Shown here in pieces: positions 22,518 through 33,829 of a stretch of 64,000 bases of DNA. The stretch is from NCBI RefSeq assembly GCF_022539505.1, contig NC_061508.1, positions 67,341,754-67,405,753 of the forward strand, in the 5' to 3' direction. Made by a program: the position numbers and the translations under genes. Each line of letters begins with the position of its first letter. Within the stretch, counting starts at the first letter, position 1. This stretch comes from Lolium rigidum (lineage: Eukaryota > Streptophyta > Magnoliopsida > Poales > Poaceae). The notes beneath the pieces are model-generated. The model made no database searches, was not told where the DNA came from, and saw only the letters and a list, made by a program, of their open reading frames with translations.

Positions 22518-23184
22518 CCGGCCGGCCGTACGATGTGGCTGGCTCGGTATAAACCTGTTTTTTAAGCCAAGTGATGCATCAATGCATCATTGCTATAGCT
22601 GAGCAGAGCTTTTATTAGTTTGCGGTGTTTTTCCTTTATTTTTCCGAATAAACTCTAGACCTATGTAGCTTTGCTTTGTGGGTCCTTTTGAGAATTTGCT
22701 CGATCTTCTTTTGTTTCTTGTTCGCAAAAAAACAAATTAACCTGATGTACACAACACTTTCCGGTTTCGTCTTCGTTTAAATTGTTAGCAATAGAATGCA
22801 ATCTTTACACTTGTGCAACGCAACTTAGAGAATTCTAATACGTACGTGCACGCTTGTCACATCATGATCCTCTTCCTCTTGCCCCTCTCTCTCCCCACAG
22901 ATTTTTTAAAGGGAAACTCCCCACGGATCCTTATCTTCTTCCTTCTCAATTGCCAGCGAGAGCATGAGGTCCTGATCCGCGGCCACACCTCGCAGCCGGC
23001 AATGATCTCGGGCTACAGGCCCAGGGGGTTTAATTTGAGGTTTGGGAGGGGTCGTAAAAAATTCTACAAGCGCCAATCTGTCGTCAGAAATTATACAAGC
23101 GCCAATCTTTCTGAATCAGTAGCTGCAACTGAACCTTTTTTTTTGTTTTTTCTGAATTTGCTGAAACTGAACTACTAAGTGTAT
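22518..23184. other. 3' flank of peptide gene 2
   Basis: Contains the AATAAA of gene 2 at 22647. A 121-codon frame at 22813-23178 has no recognisable domain and crosses T-runs, so it is not called. Confidence 0.5.
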
Positions 23185-24318
23185 ATGCATTATCTTTTTA
23201 GACGGAAGGCTCCAAGTGAGCCCGGCTTTGAATTAACGAAGCCATCAACCGGCCAGGAGTTACACCAAGATTACAACACACTCGCCAAGCGCACAACCCA
23301 AACCGCAACAAAGACAACACAAAAAAGCAAGCCGAACCACCATATGATCCAGGAAGAGGGAGCCTTGTCTTCTGTTGCACCGGAACGATCGCGACCGTAT
23401 CCACGCCAACAAACCTCCACCGCACCAAGACTGCAACTCAAGGGGGAACTCAGCGACAGGCCGGCCACCTCGCAGAGCTTGAGGAACCAAATGAGGGAGG
23501 GTCATGCGGCGACGCCTCCAAGAAGGTGAATGGCGCGAGAATGCGTCATCGTCGACGGCAGAGAAGGACCTGCAAAGTTTTCACCCATACCCGAGAACCA
23601 CCACCCATGGAGCTCAGGCTAGGTCCAGACCAAACACACAACATCATCCCCCGGCGTTGGGATAGGCACACCGGCAAGAGCGCCGACCTAGCAAAGCCCC
23701 CCAAGGCGCTAGGAAGGAAATCAGCTACCGCAGCAAACTGTGTAAACGGAGCCAGGCCGACGTTGTGAGAGGGCTGCGACACCAACGAGAGGTCACACGG
23801 TGTTCCACAAGGCACTACCAGAGAAGCTTATACGAAGCGTGGCCTCCAAGAGGAGCAGCTTGAGGCGGAGGGATGGAATCCATCATTTCGAACAGGAGGG
23901 CCATCGTCGGGACACCTTCAACAAGGGAACGACACCCGCAGGTGACGCCGTCGCCGGCACAGGACAGAGCCATGCGCAACTTTCGCCGAGGTCCAAACCT
24001 GGAAGGAAAATCCGGACGCCGTCGCGAGGACGTAGAGCGAACAAGGCGGAGATCACTGCCGCGCCTCCAACCGAAGTCGCACAATGAGCTAGCCCCAACT
24101 CGACTCATCCGCAGGAACCACGTGCTGGCTGGCGGAGGTTTCGGCCAGACCCAGATCTAGACGTCCACGACCCTAGATTGGCGGCACACGAAGTCCACCA
24201 TCCCCAGCGCGGGAGCACACCTGCACAAGCACGACCAAAATGGTCGGAGGGAGAACAGACCACAGCCGCCGGAGAAGCTGCAGTACTGAGCCAGCCCAAG
24301 GACCTCGTCCCAGATGGC

Positions 24319-25873
24319 TGATACGTCTCCGACGTATCGATAATTTCTTATGTTCTATGCCATATTATTGATGATACCTACATGTTTTATGCACACTTTA
24401 TGTCATATTCGTGCATTTTCTGGAACTAACCTATTAACAAGATGCCGAAGTGCCGGCTCTCGTTTTCTCGCTGTTTTTGGTTTCAGAAATCCTAGTAACG
24501 AAATATTCTCGGAATTGGACGAAACGAAGACCCGTGGTCCTATTTTTCCACGGAGCTTCCGAAGACCGAAGAACACACGAAGTGGGGCCACGAGGTGGCC
24601 AGGCTATAGGCGGCGCGGCCCAAGCCCCGGCCGCGCCGACCTATAGCGTGGGCCCTCGTTAGCCCCCCGACTCGCCCTTCCGCCTACTTAAAGCCTCCGT
24701 CGCGAAAACCCCGAGGCGGAAAAACCACGATACGGAAAACCTTCCGAGACGCCGTCACCGCCGATCCCATCTCGGGGGATTCTCGGAGATCTCCTCCGGC
24801 ACCCTCGCCGGAGAGGGGATTCATCTCCCGGAGGACTCTACACCGCCATGGTCGCCTCCGGAGTGATGAGTGAGTAGTTCACCCCTGGACTATGGGTCCA
24901 TAGCAGTAGCTAGATGGTTGTCTTCTCCTCATTGTGCTTCATTGTTGGATCTTGTGAGCTGCCTAACATGATCAAGATCATCTATCTCGTAATTCTATAT
25001 GTTGTGTTTGTCGGGATCCGATGGATAGAGAATACCATGTCATGTTAATTATCAAGTTATTACACATGTGTTGTTTATGATCTTGCATGCTCTCCGTTTC
25101 TAGTAGAGGCTCGGCCAAGTTTTTACTTTTAACTCCAAGAGGGAGTATTTATGCTCGATAGTGGGTTCATGCCCGCATTGACACCTGGGGAGTGATAGAA
25201 ACCCCTAAGGTTGTGTTGTGCTCGTTGCCACTAGGGATAAAACATTGGCGCTATGTCCGAGGATGTAGTTGTTGATTACATTACGCACCATACTTAATGC
25301 AATTGTCTGTTGTTTAGCAACTTAATACCGGAGGGGGTTCGGATGATAACCTCGAAGGTGGACTTTTTAGGCATAGATGCAGTTGGATGGCGGTCTATGT
25401 ACTTTGTCGTAATGCCCAATTAAATCTCACTATACTTATCATGTCATGTATGTGCATTGTTATGCCCTCTCTATTTGTCAATTGCCCGACTGTAATTTGT
25501 TCACCCAACATGCTTTTATCTTATGGGAGAGACACCTCTAGTGAACTCGTGGACCCCGGTCCATTCTTTAATACTGAAATACAAATCTGCTGCAATACTT
25601 GTTTTTACTATTTTCTCTGCAAACAATCATCTTCCACACAATACGGTTAATCCTTTGTTACAGCAAGCCGGTGAGATTGACAACCTCACTGTTTCGTTGG
25701 GGCAAAGTACTTTGGTTGTGTTGTGCAGGTTCCACGTTGGCGCCGGAATCTCTGGTGTTGCGCCGCACTACATCCCGCCGCCATCAAGCTCTTTTTCTGG
25801 CGCCGTTGCCGGGGAACTGAAGAAAAGCTACACCACAAAGATTTCTAACTCCCACGTCAACTACGCGCCAGCA
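24319..25873 (+). repeat. 5' LTR of the non-autonomous element
   Basis: It is 1555 bp and nearly identical to 29342-31026, except that it lacks about 130 bp near its 3' end. That segment lies in the 3' LTR between two copies of gccatcaa, consistent with deletion between short direct repeats. It continues into the tRNA-Asp primer site. Confidence 0.92.
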
Positions 25874-25883
25874 GCTCTTTTTC

Positions 25884-25901
25884 TGGCGCCGTTGCCGGGG
25901 A
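25884..25901 (+). promoter_or_regulatory. Primer binding site (tRNA-Asp type)
   Basis: tggcgccgttgccgggga is complementary to the 3' end of plant tRNA-Asp. The preceding ctctttttc stretch also occurs inside the LTR before the same 18-mer (about 25798), so the LTR end itself contains a primer-site copy. Confidence 0.8.
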
Positions 25902-26108
25902 GATCAAGACACGCTGCAAGGGGAGTCTCCACTTCTCAATCTCTTTACTTTGTTTTTGTCTTGCTTTATTTTATTTACTACTTTGTTTGCTGCACTTATA
26001 TCAAAACACAAAAAAATTAGTTGCTAGCTTTACTTTATTTACTGTCTTGTTTGCTATATCAAAAACACAAAAAAATTAGTTACTTACATTTACTTTACTT
26101 ATTTCGTC

Positions 26109-26753
26109 ATGTTTCCTTTTGATTTTACCGCAAAGAACATACCGGTAGGACAAGGGTCTATCATTGGGAGAAACAATATAGAAGAATTTTTCACCCATGT
26201 TAGTACCATTGAAGATTTTGAAGATAGACACTTGGTAGACCTTGCTCCCACTTATGAAATTGCTGCTGCTGCTTTAGTTCGCCTGTTGGAAACCAAATTT
26301 GTTAATCTAAATCCTATAATCCAACACATGGTTCTTACACTTGGTGATATGGAAGAAGGGGAAAAGAAAGATTTTGTTTTAGAAACCCTTCTTAGAGAAT
26401 TTGGTGGTCTAGCAAGAGAAGGTAGAAAGGTCTTTGCTAAATTTAATATGCTTGGTTCTCATACTAATTTTGTTGGTCTCCTTGAAAAGATGGACATGGA
26501 TAGAATAAGATCTACTAATAATATTGATGATGGTGGGGAGATCAAAGCACCAATACCATGTAAACTCCTAGCTATGAATGATGCACTAGAACATAACTAT
26601 GCTTGGCTTGTTCCTGAAAATTTGTTCGATGAGAGTAGCAAGCCCAAGACTAATGAGAAGGGAGACGCTGAAACTTATGTATCCAATATACTATGCATGG
26701 TTGAGAAAACTCCAAACCCCGCTGTAGGTGCACCACCCTTCGATGTTACTTGA
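26109..26753 (+). CDS. Orphan ORF of the non-autonomous LTR element
   Basis: An intact 214-residue frame 208 bp inside the primer site. It starts MFPFDFTAKNIPVGQGSI and is mostly helical in appearance, with acidic and hydrophobic alternation (FEDRHLVDLAPTYEIAAAAL, LLETKFVNLNPIIQHMVL), then GDMEEGEKKDFVLETLLREF. There is no CCHC knuckle, protease or polymerase motif. Its position is that of gag and its frame is unbroken while the rest of the interior is non-coding, so it is probably a reduced gag or a captured gene kept by selection on the family. I do not recognise a family outside this element. Confidence 0.6.
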   Translation: MFPFDFTAKNIPVGQGSIIGRNNIEEFFTHVSTIEDFEDRHLVDLAPTYEIAAAALVRLLETKFVNLNPIIQHMVLTLGDMEEGEKKDFVLETLLREFGGLAREGRKVFAKFNMLGSHTNFVGLLEKMDMDRIRSTNNIDDGGEIKAPIPCKLLAMNDALEHNYAWLVPENLFDESSKPKTNEKGDAETYVSNILCMVEKTPNPAVGAPPFDVT

Positions 26754-29341
26754 GATACACTTTCTGCGCCTAGCTGAAAGGCGTTAAAGAAAAGCGCTTA
26801 TGGGAGACAACCCATGTTTTTACTCCAGTATTTTTGTTTTATATTTGTGTCTTGGAAGTTGTTTACTACTGTAGCAACCTCTTCTTATCTTAGTTTTATG
26901 TTTTGTTGTACCAAGTAAAGTCTTTGATAGAAAAGTAAGTACTAGATTTGGATTACTGCGCAGTTCCAGATTTCTTTGCTGTCACGAATCTGGGTCTATC
27001 TCCCTGTAGGTAGCTCAGAAAATTACGCCAATTTACGAGCATGATCCTCAGATATGTACGCAACTTTCATTCAATTTGAGCATTTTCGTTTGAGCAAGTC
27101 TGGTGGCCTAATAAAACCCATCTTTACGGACTGTTCTGTTTTGACAGATTCTGTCTTTTATTTCGCATTGCCTCTTTTGCTATGTTGGATGAATTTCTTT
27201 GATCCATTAATGTCCAGTAGCTTTATGCAATGTCCAGAAGTGTTAAGAATGATTGTGTCACCTCTGAACATGTGAATTTTTATTATGCACTAACCCTCTA
27301 ATGAGTTGTTTCGAGTTTGGTGTGGAGGAAGTTTTCAAGGGTCAAGAGAGGAGTATGATGCAATATGATCAAGGAGAGTGAAAGCTCTAAGCTTGGGGAT
27401 GCCCGGTGGTTCACCCCTGCATATTATAAGAAGACTCAAGCGTCTAAGCTTGGGGATGCCCAAGGCATCCCCTTCTTCATCGACAACATTATCAGGTTCC
27501 TCTCCTGAAACTATATTTTTATTCGGCCACATCTTATGTACTTTGCTTGAAGCGTCGGTTTGTTTTTGTTTTTGTTTTGTTTGAATAAAATGGATCCTAG
27601 CATTCACTTTATGGGAGAGAGACACGCTCCGCTGTTTCATATGGACAAATATATCCTTAGGCTCTACTCATAGTATTCATGGCGAAGTTTCATCTTCGTT
27701 AAATTGTTATATGGTTGGAATTGGAAAATGCTACATGTAGTAAATTGCTATAATGTCTTGGATAATTTGATACTTGGCAATTGTTGTGCTCATATTTAAG
27801 CTCTTGCATCATATACTTTGCACCCATTAATGAAGAAATACTTAGAGCTTGCTAATTTGGTTTGCATATTTGGTTTCTCTAGAGTCTAGATAACATCTAG
27901 TATTGAGTTTTGAACAACAAGGAAGACGGTATGGAGTCTTATAATGTTTACCATATGTCTTTTATGTGAGTTTTGCTGTACCGTTCATCCTTGTGTTTGT
28001 TTCAAATAACCTTGCTAGCCTAAACCTTGTATCGAGAGGGAATACTTCTCATGCATCCCAAATCCTTGAGCCAACCACTATGCCATTTGTGTCCACCATA
28101 CCTACCTACTACATGGTATTTACCCGCCATTCCAAAGTAAATTGCTTGAGTGCTACCTTTAAAATTCCATCATTCACCTTTGCAATATATAGCTCATGGG
28201 ACAAATAGCTTAAAAACTATTGTGGTATTGAATATGTACTTATGCACTTTATCTCTTATTAAGTTGCTTGTTGAGCGATAACCATGTTTCGGGGACGCCA
28301 TCAACTATTCTTTGTTGGATATCATGTGAGTTGCTATGCATGTCCGTCTTGTCTCGAAGCAAGAGAGATCTACCACCTTCATGGTTGGAGCATGCATGTT
28401 GTTAGAGAAGAACTTTGGGCCGCTAACTAAAGCCATGATTCATGGTGGAAGTTTCAGTTTGGACATATATCCTCAATCTCATATGAGAATAAAAATTGTT
28501 GCCACATGCTTATGCATTAAAGAGGAGTCCATTATCTCGTTGTCCATGTTGTCCCGGTATGGATGTCTAAGTTGAGAATAATCAAAAGCGAGAAATCCAA
28601 AATGCGAGCTTTCTCCTTAGACCTTTGTACAGGCGGCATGGAGATACCCCATTGTGACACTTGGTCAAAACATGTGCATTGCAAAGATCCGGTAGTCCAA
28701 GTTAATTAGGACAAGGTGCGGGCACTATTAGTATACTATGCATGAGACTTGCAACTTGTAAGATATAACTTTCATAACTCATATGCTTTATTACTACCGT
28801 TGACAAAATTGTTTCATGTTTTCAAAATAAAAGCTCTAGCACAAATATAGCAATCGATGCTTTCCTCTTTGAAGGACCATTCTCTTTACTTTTATGTTGA
28901 GTCAGTTCACCTATTTCTCTCCACATCAAGAAGCAAACACTTGTGTGAACTGTGCATTGATTCCTACATACTTGCATATTGTACTTGTTATATTACCCTA
29001 TGTTGACAATTATCCATGAGATATACATGTTACAAGTTGAAAGCAACCGCTGAAACTTAATCTTCCTTTGTGTTGCTTCAATGTCTTTACTTTGATTTAT
29101 TGCTTTATGAGTTAACTCTTATGCAAGACTTATTAATACTTGTCTTGAAGTACTATTCATGAAAAGTCTTTGCTATATGATTCACTTGTTTACTCATGTC
29201 ATCACCATTGTTTTGATCGCTGCATCCACTACATATGTTTACAAATAGTATGATCAAGGTTATGATGGCATATCACTTCAGAAATTATCTTTGTTATCGT
29301 TTTACCTGCTCGGGACGAGCGTAACTAAGCTTGGGGATGCT
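26754..29341 (+). other. Non-coding interior of the LTR element
   Basis: No domain is recognised over 2.6 kb. The tract ctaagcttggggatgc occurs three times (about 27387, 27448 and 29325). The copy near 27455 forms a hairpin with the following aaggcatcccc. Only the last copy abuts an LTR and should be the working polypurine tract. Confidence 0.7.
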
Positions 29342-31026
29342 TGATACGTCTCCGACGTATCGATAATTTCTTATGTTCTATGCCATATTATTGATGATAC
29401 CTACATGTTTTATGCACACTTTATGTCATATTCGTGCATTTTCCGGAACTAACCTATTAACAAGATGCCGAAGTGCCAGTTCTCGTTTTCTCGCTGTTTT
29501 TGGTTTCAGAAATCCTAGTAACGAAATATTCTCGGAATTGGACGAAACGAAGACCCAGTGGTCCTATTTTTCCACGAGCTTCCGAAGACCGAAGAACACA
29601 CGAAGTGGGGCCACGAGGTGGCCAGGCTATAGGGCGGCGCGGCCCAAGCCCTGGCCGCGCCGACCTATAGCGTGGGCCCCTCGTTAGCCCCCCGACTCTG
29701 CCCTTCCGCCTACTTAAAGCCTCCGTCGCGAAAACCCTGAGGCGGAAAAACCACGATACGGAAAACCTTCCAGAGACGCCGTCGCCGCCGATCCCATCTC
29801 GGGGATTCTGGAGATCTCCTCCGGCACCCTGCCGGAGAGGGGATTCATCTCCCGGAGGACTCTACACCGCCATGGTCGCCTCCGGAGTGATGAGTGAGTA
29901 GTTCACCCCTGGACTATGGGTCCATAGCAGTAGCTAGATGGTTGTCTTCTCCTCATTGTGCTTCATTGTTGGATCTTGTGAGCTGCCTAACATGATCAAG
30001 ATCATCTATCTCGTAATTCTATATGTTGTGTTTGTCGGGATCCGATGGATAGAGAATACCATGTCATGTTAATTATCAAGTTATTACACATGTGTTGTTT
30101 ATGATCTTGCATGCTCTCCGTTTCTAGTAGAGGCTCTGGCCAAGTTTTTACTTTTAACTCCAAGAGGGAGTATTTATGCTCGATAGTGGGTTCATGCCCG
30201 CATTGACACTGGGGAGTGACGAAACCCCTAAGGTTGTGTTGTGTCTGTTGCCACTAGGGATAAAACATTGGCGCTATGTCCGAGGATGTAGTTGTTGATT
30301 ACATTACGCACCATACTTAATGCAATTGTCCGTTGTTTAGCAACTTAATACCGGAGGGGGTTCGGATGATAACCTCGAAGGTGGACTTTTTAGGCATAGA
30401 TGCGGTTGGATGGCGGTCTATGTACTTTGTCGTAATGCCCAATTAAATCTCACTATACTTATCATGTCATGTATGTGCATTGTTATGCCCTCTCTATTTG
30501 TCAATTGCCCGACTGTAATTTGTTCACCCAACATGCTTTTATCTTATGGGAGAGACACCTCTAGTGAACTGTGGACCCCGGTCCATTCTTTAATACTGAA
30601 ATACAAATCTGCTGCAATACTTGTTTTTACTATTTTCTCTGCAAACAATCATCTTCCACACAATACGGTTAATCCTTTGTTACAGCAAGCCGGTGAGATT
30701 GACAACCTCACTGTTTCGTTGGGGCAAAGTACTTTGGTTGTGTTGTGCGGGTTCCACGTTGGCGCCGGAATCTCCGGTGTTGCGCCGCACTACATCCCGC
30801 CGCCATCAACCTTCAACGTGCTTCTTGGCTCCTCCTGGTTCGACAAACCTTGGTTTCTTTTCGAGGGAAAACTTGCTGCTGTGCGCATCATACCTTCCTC
30901 TTGGGGTTGCCCAACGAACGTGTGAAATACACGCCATCAAGCTCTTTTTCTGGCGCCGTTGCCGGGGAACTGAAGAAAAGCTACACCACAAAGATTTCTA
31001 ACTCCCACGTCAACTACGCGCCAGCA
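29342..31026 (+). repeat. 3' LTR of the non-autonomous element
   Basis: It is 1685 bp, with the same termini as 24319-25873. It keeps the segment 30810-30940 (cttcaacgtgcttcttgg and onward) that is missing from the 5' LTR. Small indels separate the two, and the overall identity is high. Confidence 0.92.
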
Positions 31027-31622
31027 ATGCCTAACACGGACGTCGCCCCAGCGACTCCAGAACGTGGGGACGTCGCCCCAACGACACCCCACCGCCGGAA
31101 GCTCAGCCGAGCTCCGACAAACCCGAACGGGTGGATCGCGAAAACCAGGGCAGCCGGTCCAATCCGAGCACGACACCAGCCGCGACGGAAGGTAGCGGAG
31201 GGGGTCCCTACGTGCAGCGCACCAGCAGAACACCACCCGAATCGGCTAGGCCCGCCATACCAAGATCTATGCCCGCGGGCCCAGATCGGCCACCGCCACC
31301 AGGAGCACCGCAGCGTCGGCTGACGGGGGCGAAGGGCACCACCGCCGCGAGCGCACTCCTCGCCGCCATCCACGACGGGATCCACGCCGGCCTGGGCCGG
31401 AGCCGGCGCGCTCCAACACCGCCTGGTCAAGCCCGCCCCGTCGGGCCTCCCAGACGCACGAGAGAGAGAGGAACCGCCGCCGCTAGCACCGCCCAGGCTT
31501 TGCCCGGCGGCGGCGGCGGGGGAGGGAGCTAGGAGGGGGGAGAGGGTGGGGAGGGCGGGGGCGCCCCGGTCGCCCACGGGGGAGGTGACGGGAGCGAGTC
31601 TTTTTCCGTAGATGCATTATCT

Positions 31623-32904
31623 GAAGAGACGTTACTGAGTTGTACGCAGACTGAAGCTCATGTAGATCAAGCGGCCAACGGCGTTTGACCCTAGATCAAA
31701 TGGTTGCAATATGTATATGTACGGTAGCTTATTTGATTATTTCCCGCCATTCAAACCGGCAGCTATTATAATTTGTGCGCCTTTTTTTACTGCTTATAGT
31801 TCAGCATGGTATCACACCTTTTTCTTGGAAGGCTATAGGTCCTCGATTAACCAAGTGTAAGCCTAGCTTACCGAAACACCCCTCATGTTCATCTTCGATT
31901 CTTCGACCTACACAAGCAGATGACACGTCCTAATCCTAATACGATACTGCACCTTCTCGGCATCCATGAAGCTAGAGAGTTGTTTTAACTTTATCTAGGA
32001 AGTCACAGGACATTTGCACGAAATGCCATCAACAATGACCCGAAGCACGGGCTGTAAACTCGTAGCAGGAGATGAAGGCCCGAAGAGATAATGAGACCAT
32101 CCGCGATATTGCGAACTGAGGATCAACCGAGGCAGAAGCATCATTGTTGCTGGTTCTCCCTAACGTGGAGAAGCCAGTCTAAGAGAAAATCCTAGCCACC
32201 ACACACACCCCATGTTGTCGGTTGATTCAGTCATTGTTCCTCACGTCTCGCATTTAGTTTCAGCGACAGAAAGCGAATGAGACCACAAAACGAGCTCGTG
32301 GGAAGTCTCGGTCTAATTTGTTAGGTTGTGATGTCCTCACGTTAGCCGGTATAATTAATACAAAACAAGGTATCACATCTAGGTGAACTTGTAGTTGGGA
32401 TAAACAACGAACAACATGATGATCTTCTCTCAGGTAAGAATCACCACCCAAAGAGATCCTTCGCATGCTACTTATTGGTTGCAGCTTCTTAAATTAATGT
32501 GCTGAAGACACTGTAATTATTGAATTGCACATCAAAAATATTTCACACCAGGCCAGATATAACAAATATAGGAAGCCTATTTTTCGTAATATGGCATAGT
32601 TTTTTGCCTAGTTTTTCAATTAGGGAAGTGACAAAATTTGTAAGTATTCACTTTAAAAAAAATTAATTTCCCAAAGTTCAAAATTATGTAGTGTAAAGGC
32701 TGAAAGTTTAAATTATATAATATTAAATTCTGAAATTTTGATAATGTTTGGAAGTTACGGAAGGTTTTTGGAGTTACATGCCTGAGTTCCTTAATTACTA
32801 CCAAGAGTATAAATTGGCAAAAATGGAAAATAAACAAAAATGGAAGTTACCAAAGATAGAAATATAAATTCGGGTTTCGACCGTCGTCCGCCTGGTAAAA
32901 TTTC
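31623..32904. other. Unassigned DNA after the LINE
   Basis: Original flank of peptide gene 2 beyond the LINE target site. No gene or clear element is seen; the sequence is AT-rich after 32480. Confidence 0.5.
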
Positions 32905-33058
32905 CAAAGTCTAACAATATTGAAAGATTAGAATTTAAAATTTCTACAAGTAAAAAAATACCGATGATCTAAACTTAGCATTCTGAAACTTGCATAAATT
33001 CCAAAAAGTGAGTAAAAAGGGCTGGTACCTGTCCGAATTGATATGATATAAAAATGCT
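32905..33058 (+). repeat. Inter-paralogue duplicated block, copy 2
   Basis: Matches 19893-20043: gtctaacaatattgaaag, then aatttctacaag, and at the end gatatgatataaaaatg. It shows that the interval between genes 2 and 3 derives from the same unit as that between genes 1 and 2. Confidence 0.7.
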
Positions 33059-33829
33059 TCTTTTACAGTACCTTTTACCACTCCTAGAAAGGAGAGAGCT
33101 ATGATTTGAGCAACGGTCAGATTAACCGATTTAGATTAGGCCCAAAGGCTCTGTCAAGAATTTTTCATAAAAAACTAAAAACTGAATTTTAAAGTTTTTA
33201 AAATTTCTAAAAAATACCTAGATTTAGTCAACTACGTATAAAACGAGCTTTATTTTTTTTAATGTGAAATACCTTGTATTTGACACTCAACAAAAAAGAG
33301 AAATTGGACAAATTTAGAACCTTGAAAGTGGCACTGTTGCGTATTATGATATTTTAATGTGAAATGCCTTTTATTTCCCAGCTGCACTTATTGACATTTT
33401 TTGCCAAGTATGGAATTAAAGTTATTTTATATTGAAAATTTAAGCGCGGGTAGAATTAATTATTAGCTATATTATGGTATTTTAGCTGAATATTTTTGAA
33501 CATTTATATTTGATTTTTTAAAGTTCTAAAAAAATGAGCTCCATGGAGCTTAGGTGCCAACACGATGCACTTGTTATCTGTCCCATTACTACTATTATTA
33601 CTTCATCTCATCCTAACTATAAGACGTTTTGGCAAGTCAGTTTGGCTTGCAAAAATATCGTATATTTAGGAATGGAGGAAGTAGCAATTAACCATGATAA
33701 TTTTGCCCTATTTTTCTCTTTCTTACGTGTCCCGTTGACTGGGCAAGCCAGTACAGATGTTAGGAGCTCTACCATATTTAAGTAGGTATGTTCAAAATTA
33801 TCACCTGACAACGTCACATATTGGCCATA

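Larger units (their letters stand above)
24319..31026 (+). mobile_element. Non-autonomous LTR retrotransposon (6.7 kb)
   Basis: LTRs at 24319-25873 and 29342-31026 begin TGATACGTCTCCGACG and end in CA. Flanks are atggc (24314-24318) and atgcc (31027-31031), a 5 bp duplication with one change. A primer site tggcgccgttgccgggga at 25884-25901 matches the 3' end of tRNA-Asp, as in Athila-type gypsy elements. A purine tract (aagcttggggatgc) precedes the 3' LTR. The 3.5 kb interior carries one intact 214-codon ORF and no protease, polymerase or integrase, so it depends on a helper element. It inserted into the LINE described separately. Confidence 0.92.
23196..31611 (-). mobile_element. LINE-like retroposon in antisense, split by an LTR element
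   Basis: A perfect 11 bp target duplication, atgcattatct, lies at 23185-23195 and 31612-31622. Excluding the nested LTR element, the insert is about 1.7 kb: 23196-24318 plus 31032-31611. Read on the minus strand, it starts with a C-rich leader typical of grass LINE 5' ends (31611 downward) and ends with a grass LINE 3' region (gagcccggctttgaattaac on the plus strand near 23218) and a very short A-tail. No reverse transcriptase is present, so it is an internally deleted or non-autonomous LINE. Frames such as minus 31577-31014 are GC-rich leader sequence without known domains. Confidence 0.7.

Noticed and set aside
22813..23178. 121-codon frame after peptide gene 2
   Set aside because: No domain, no signal peptide, crosses T-runs and ends beside the LINE target site.
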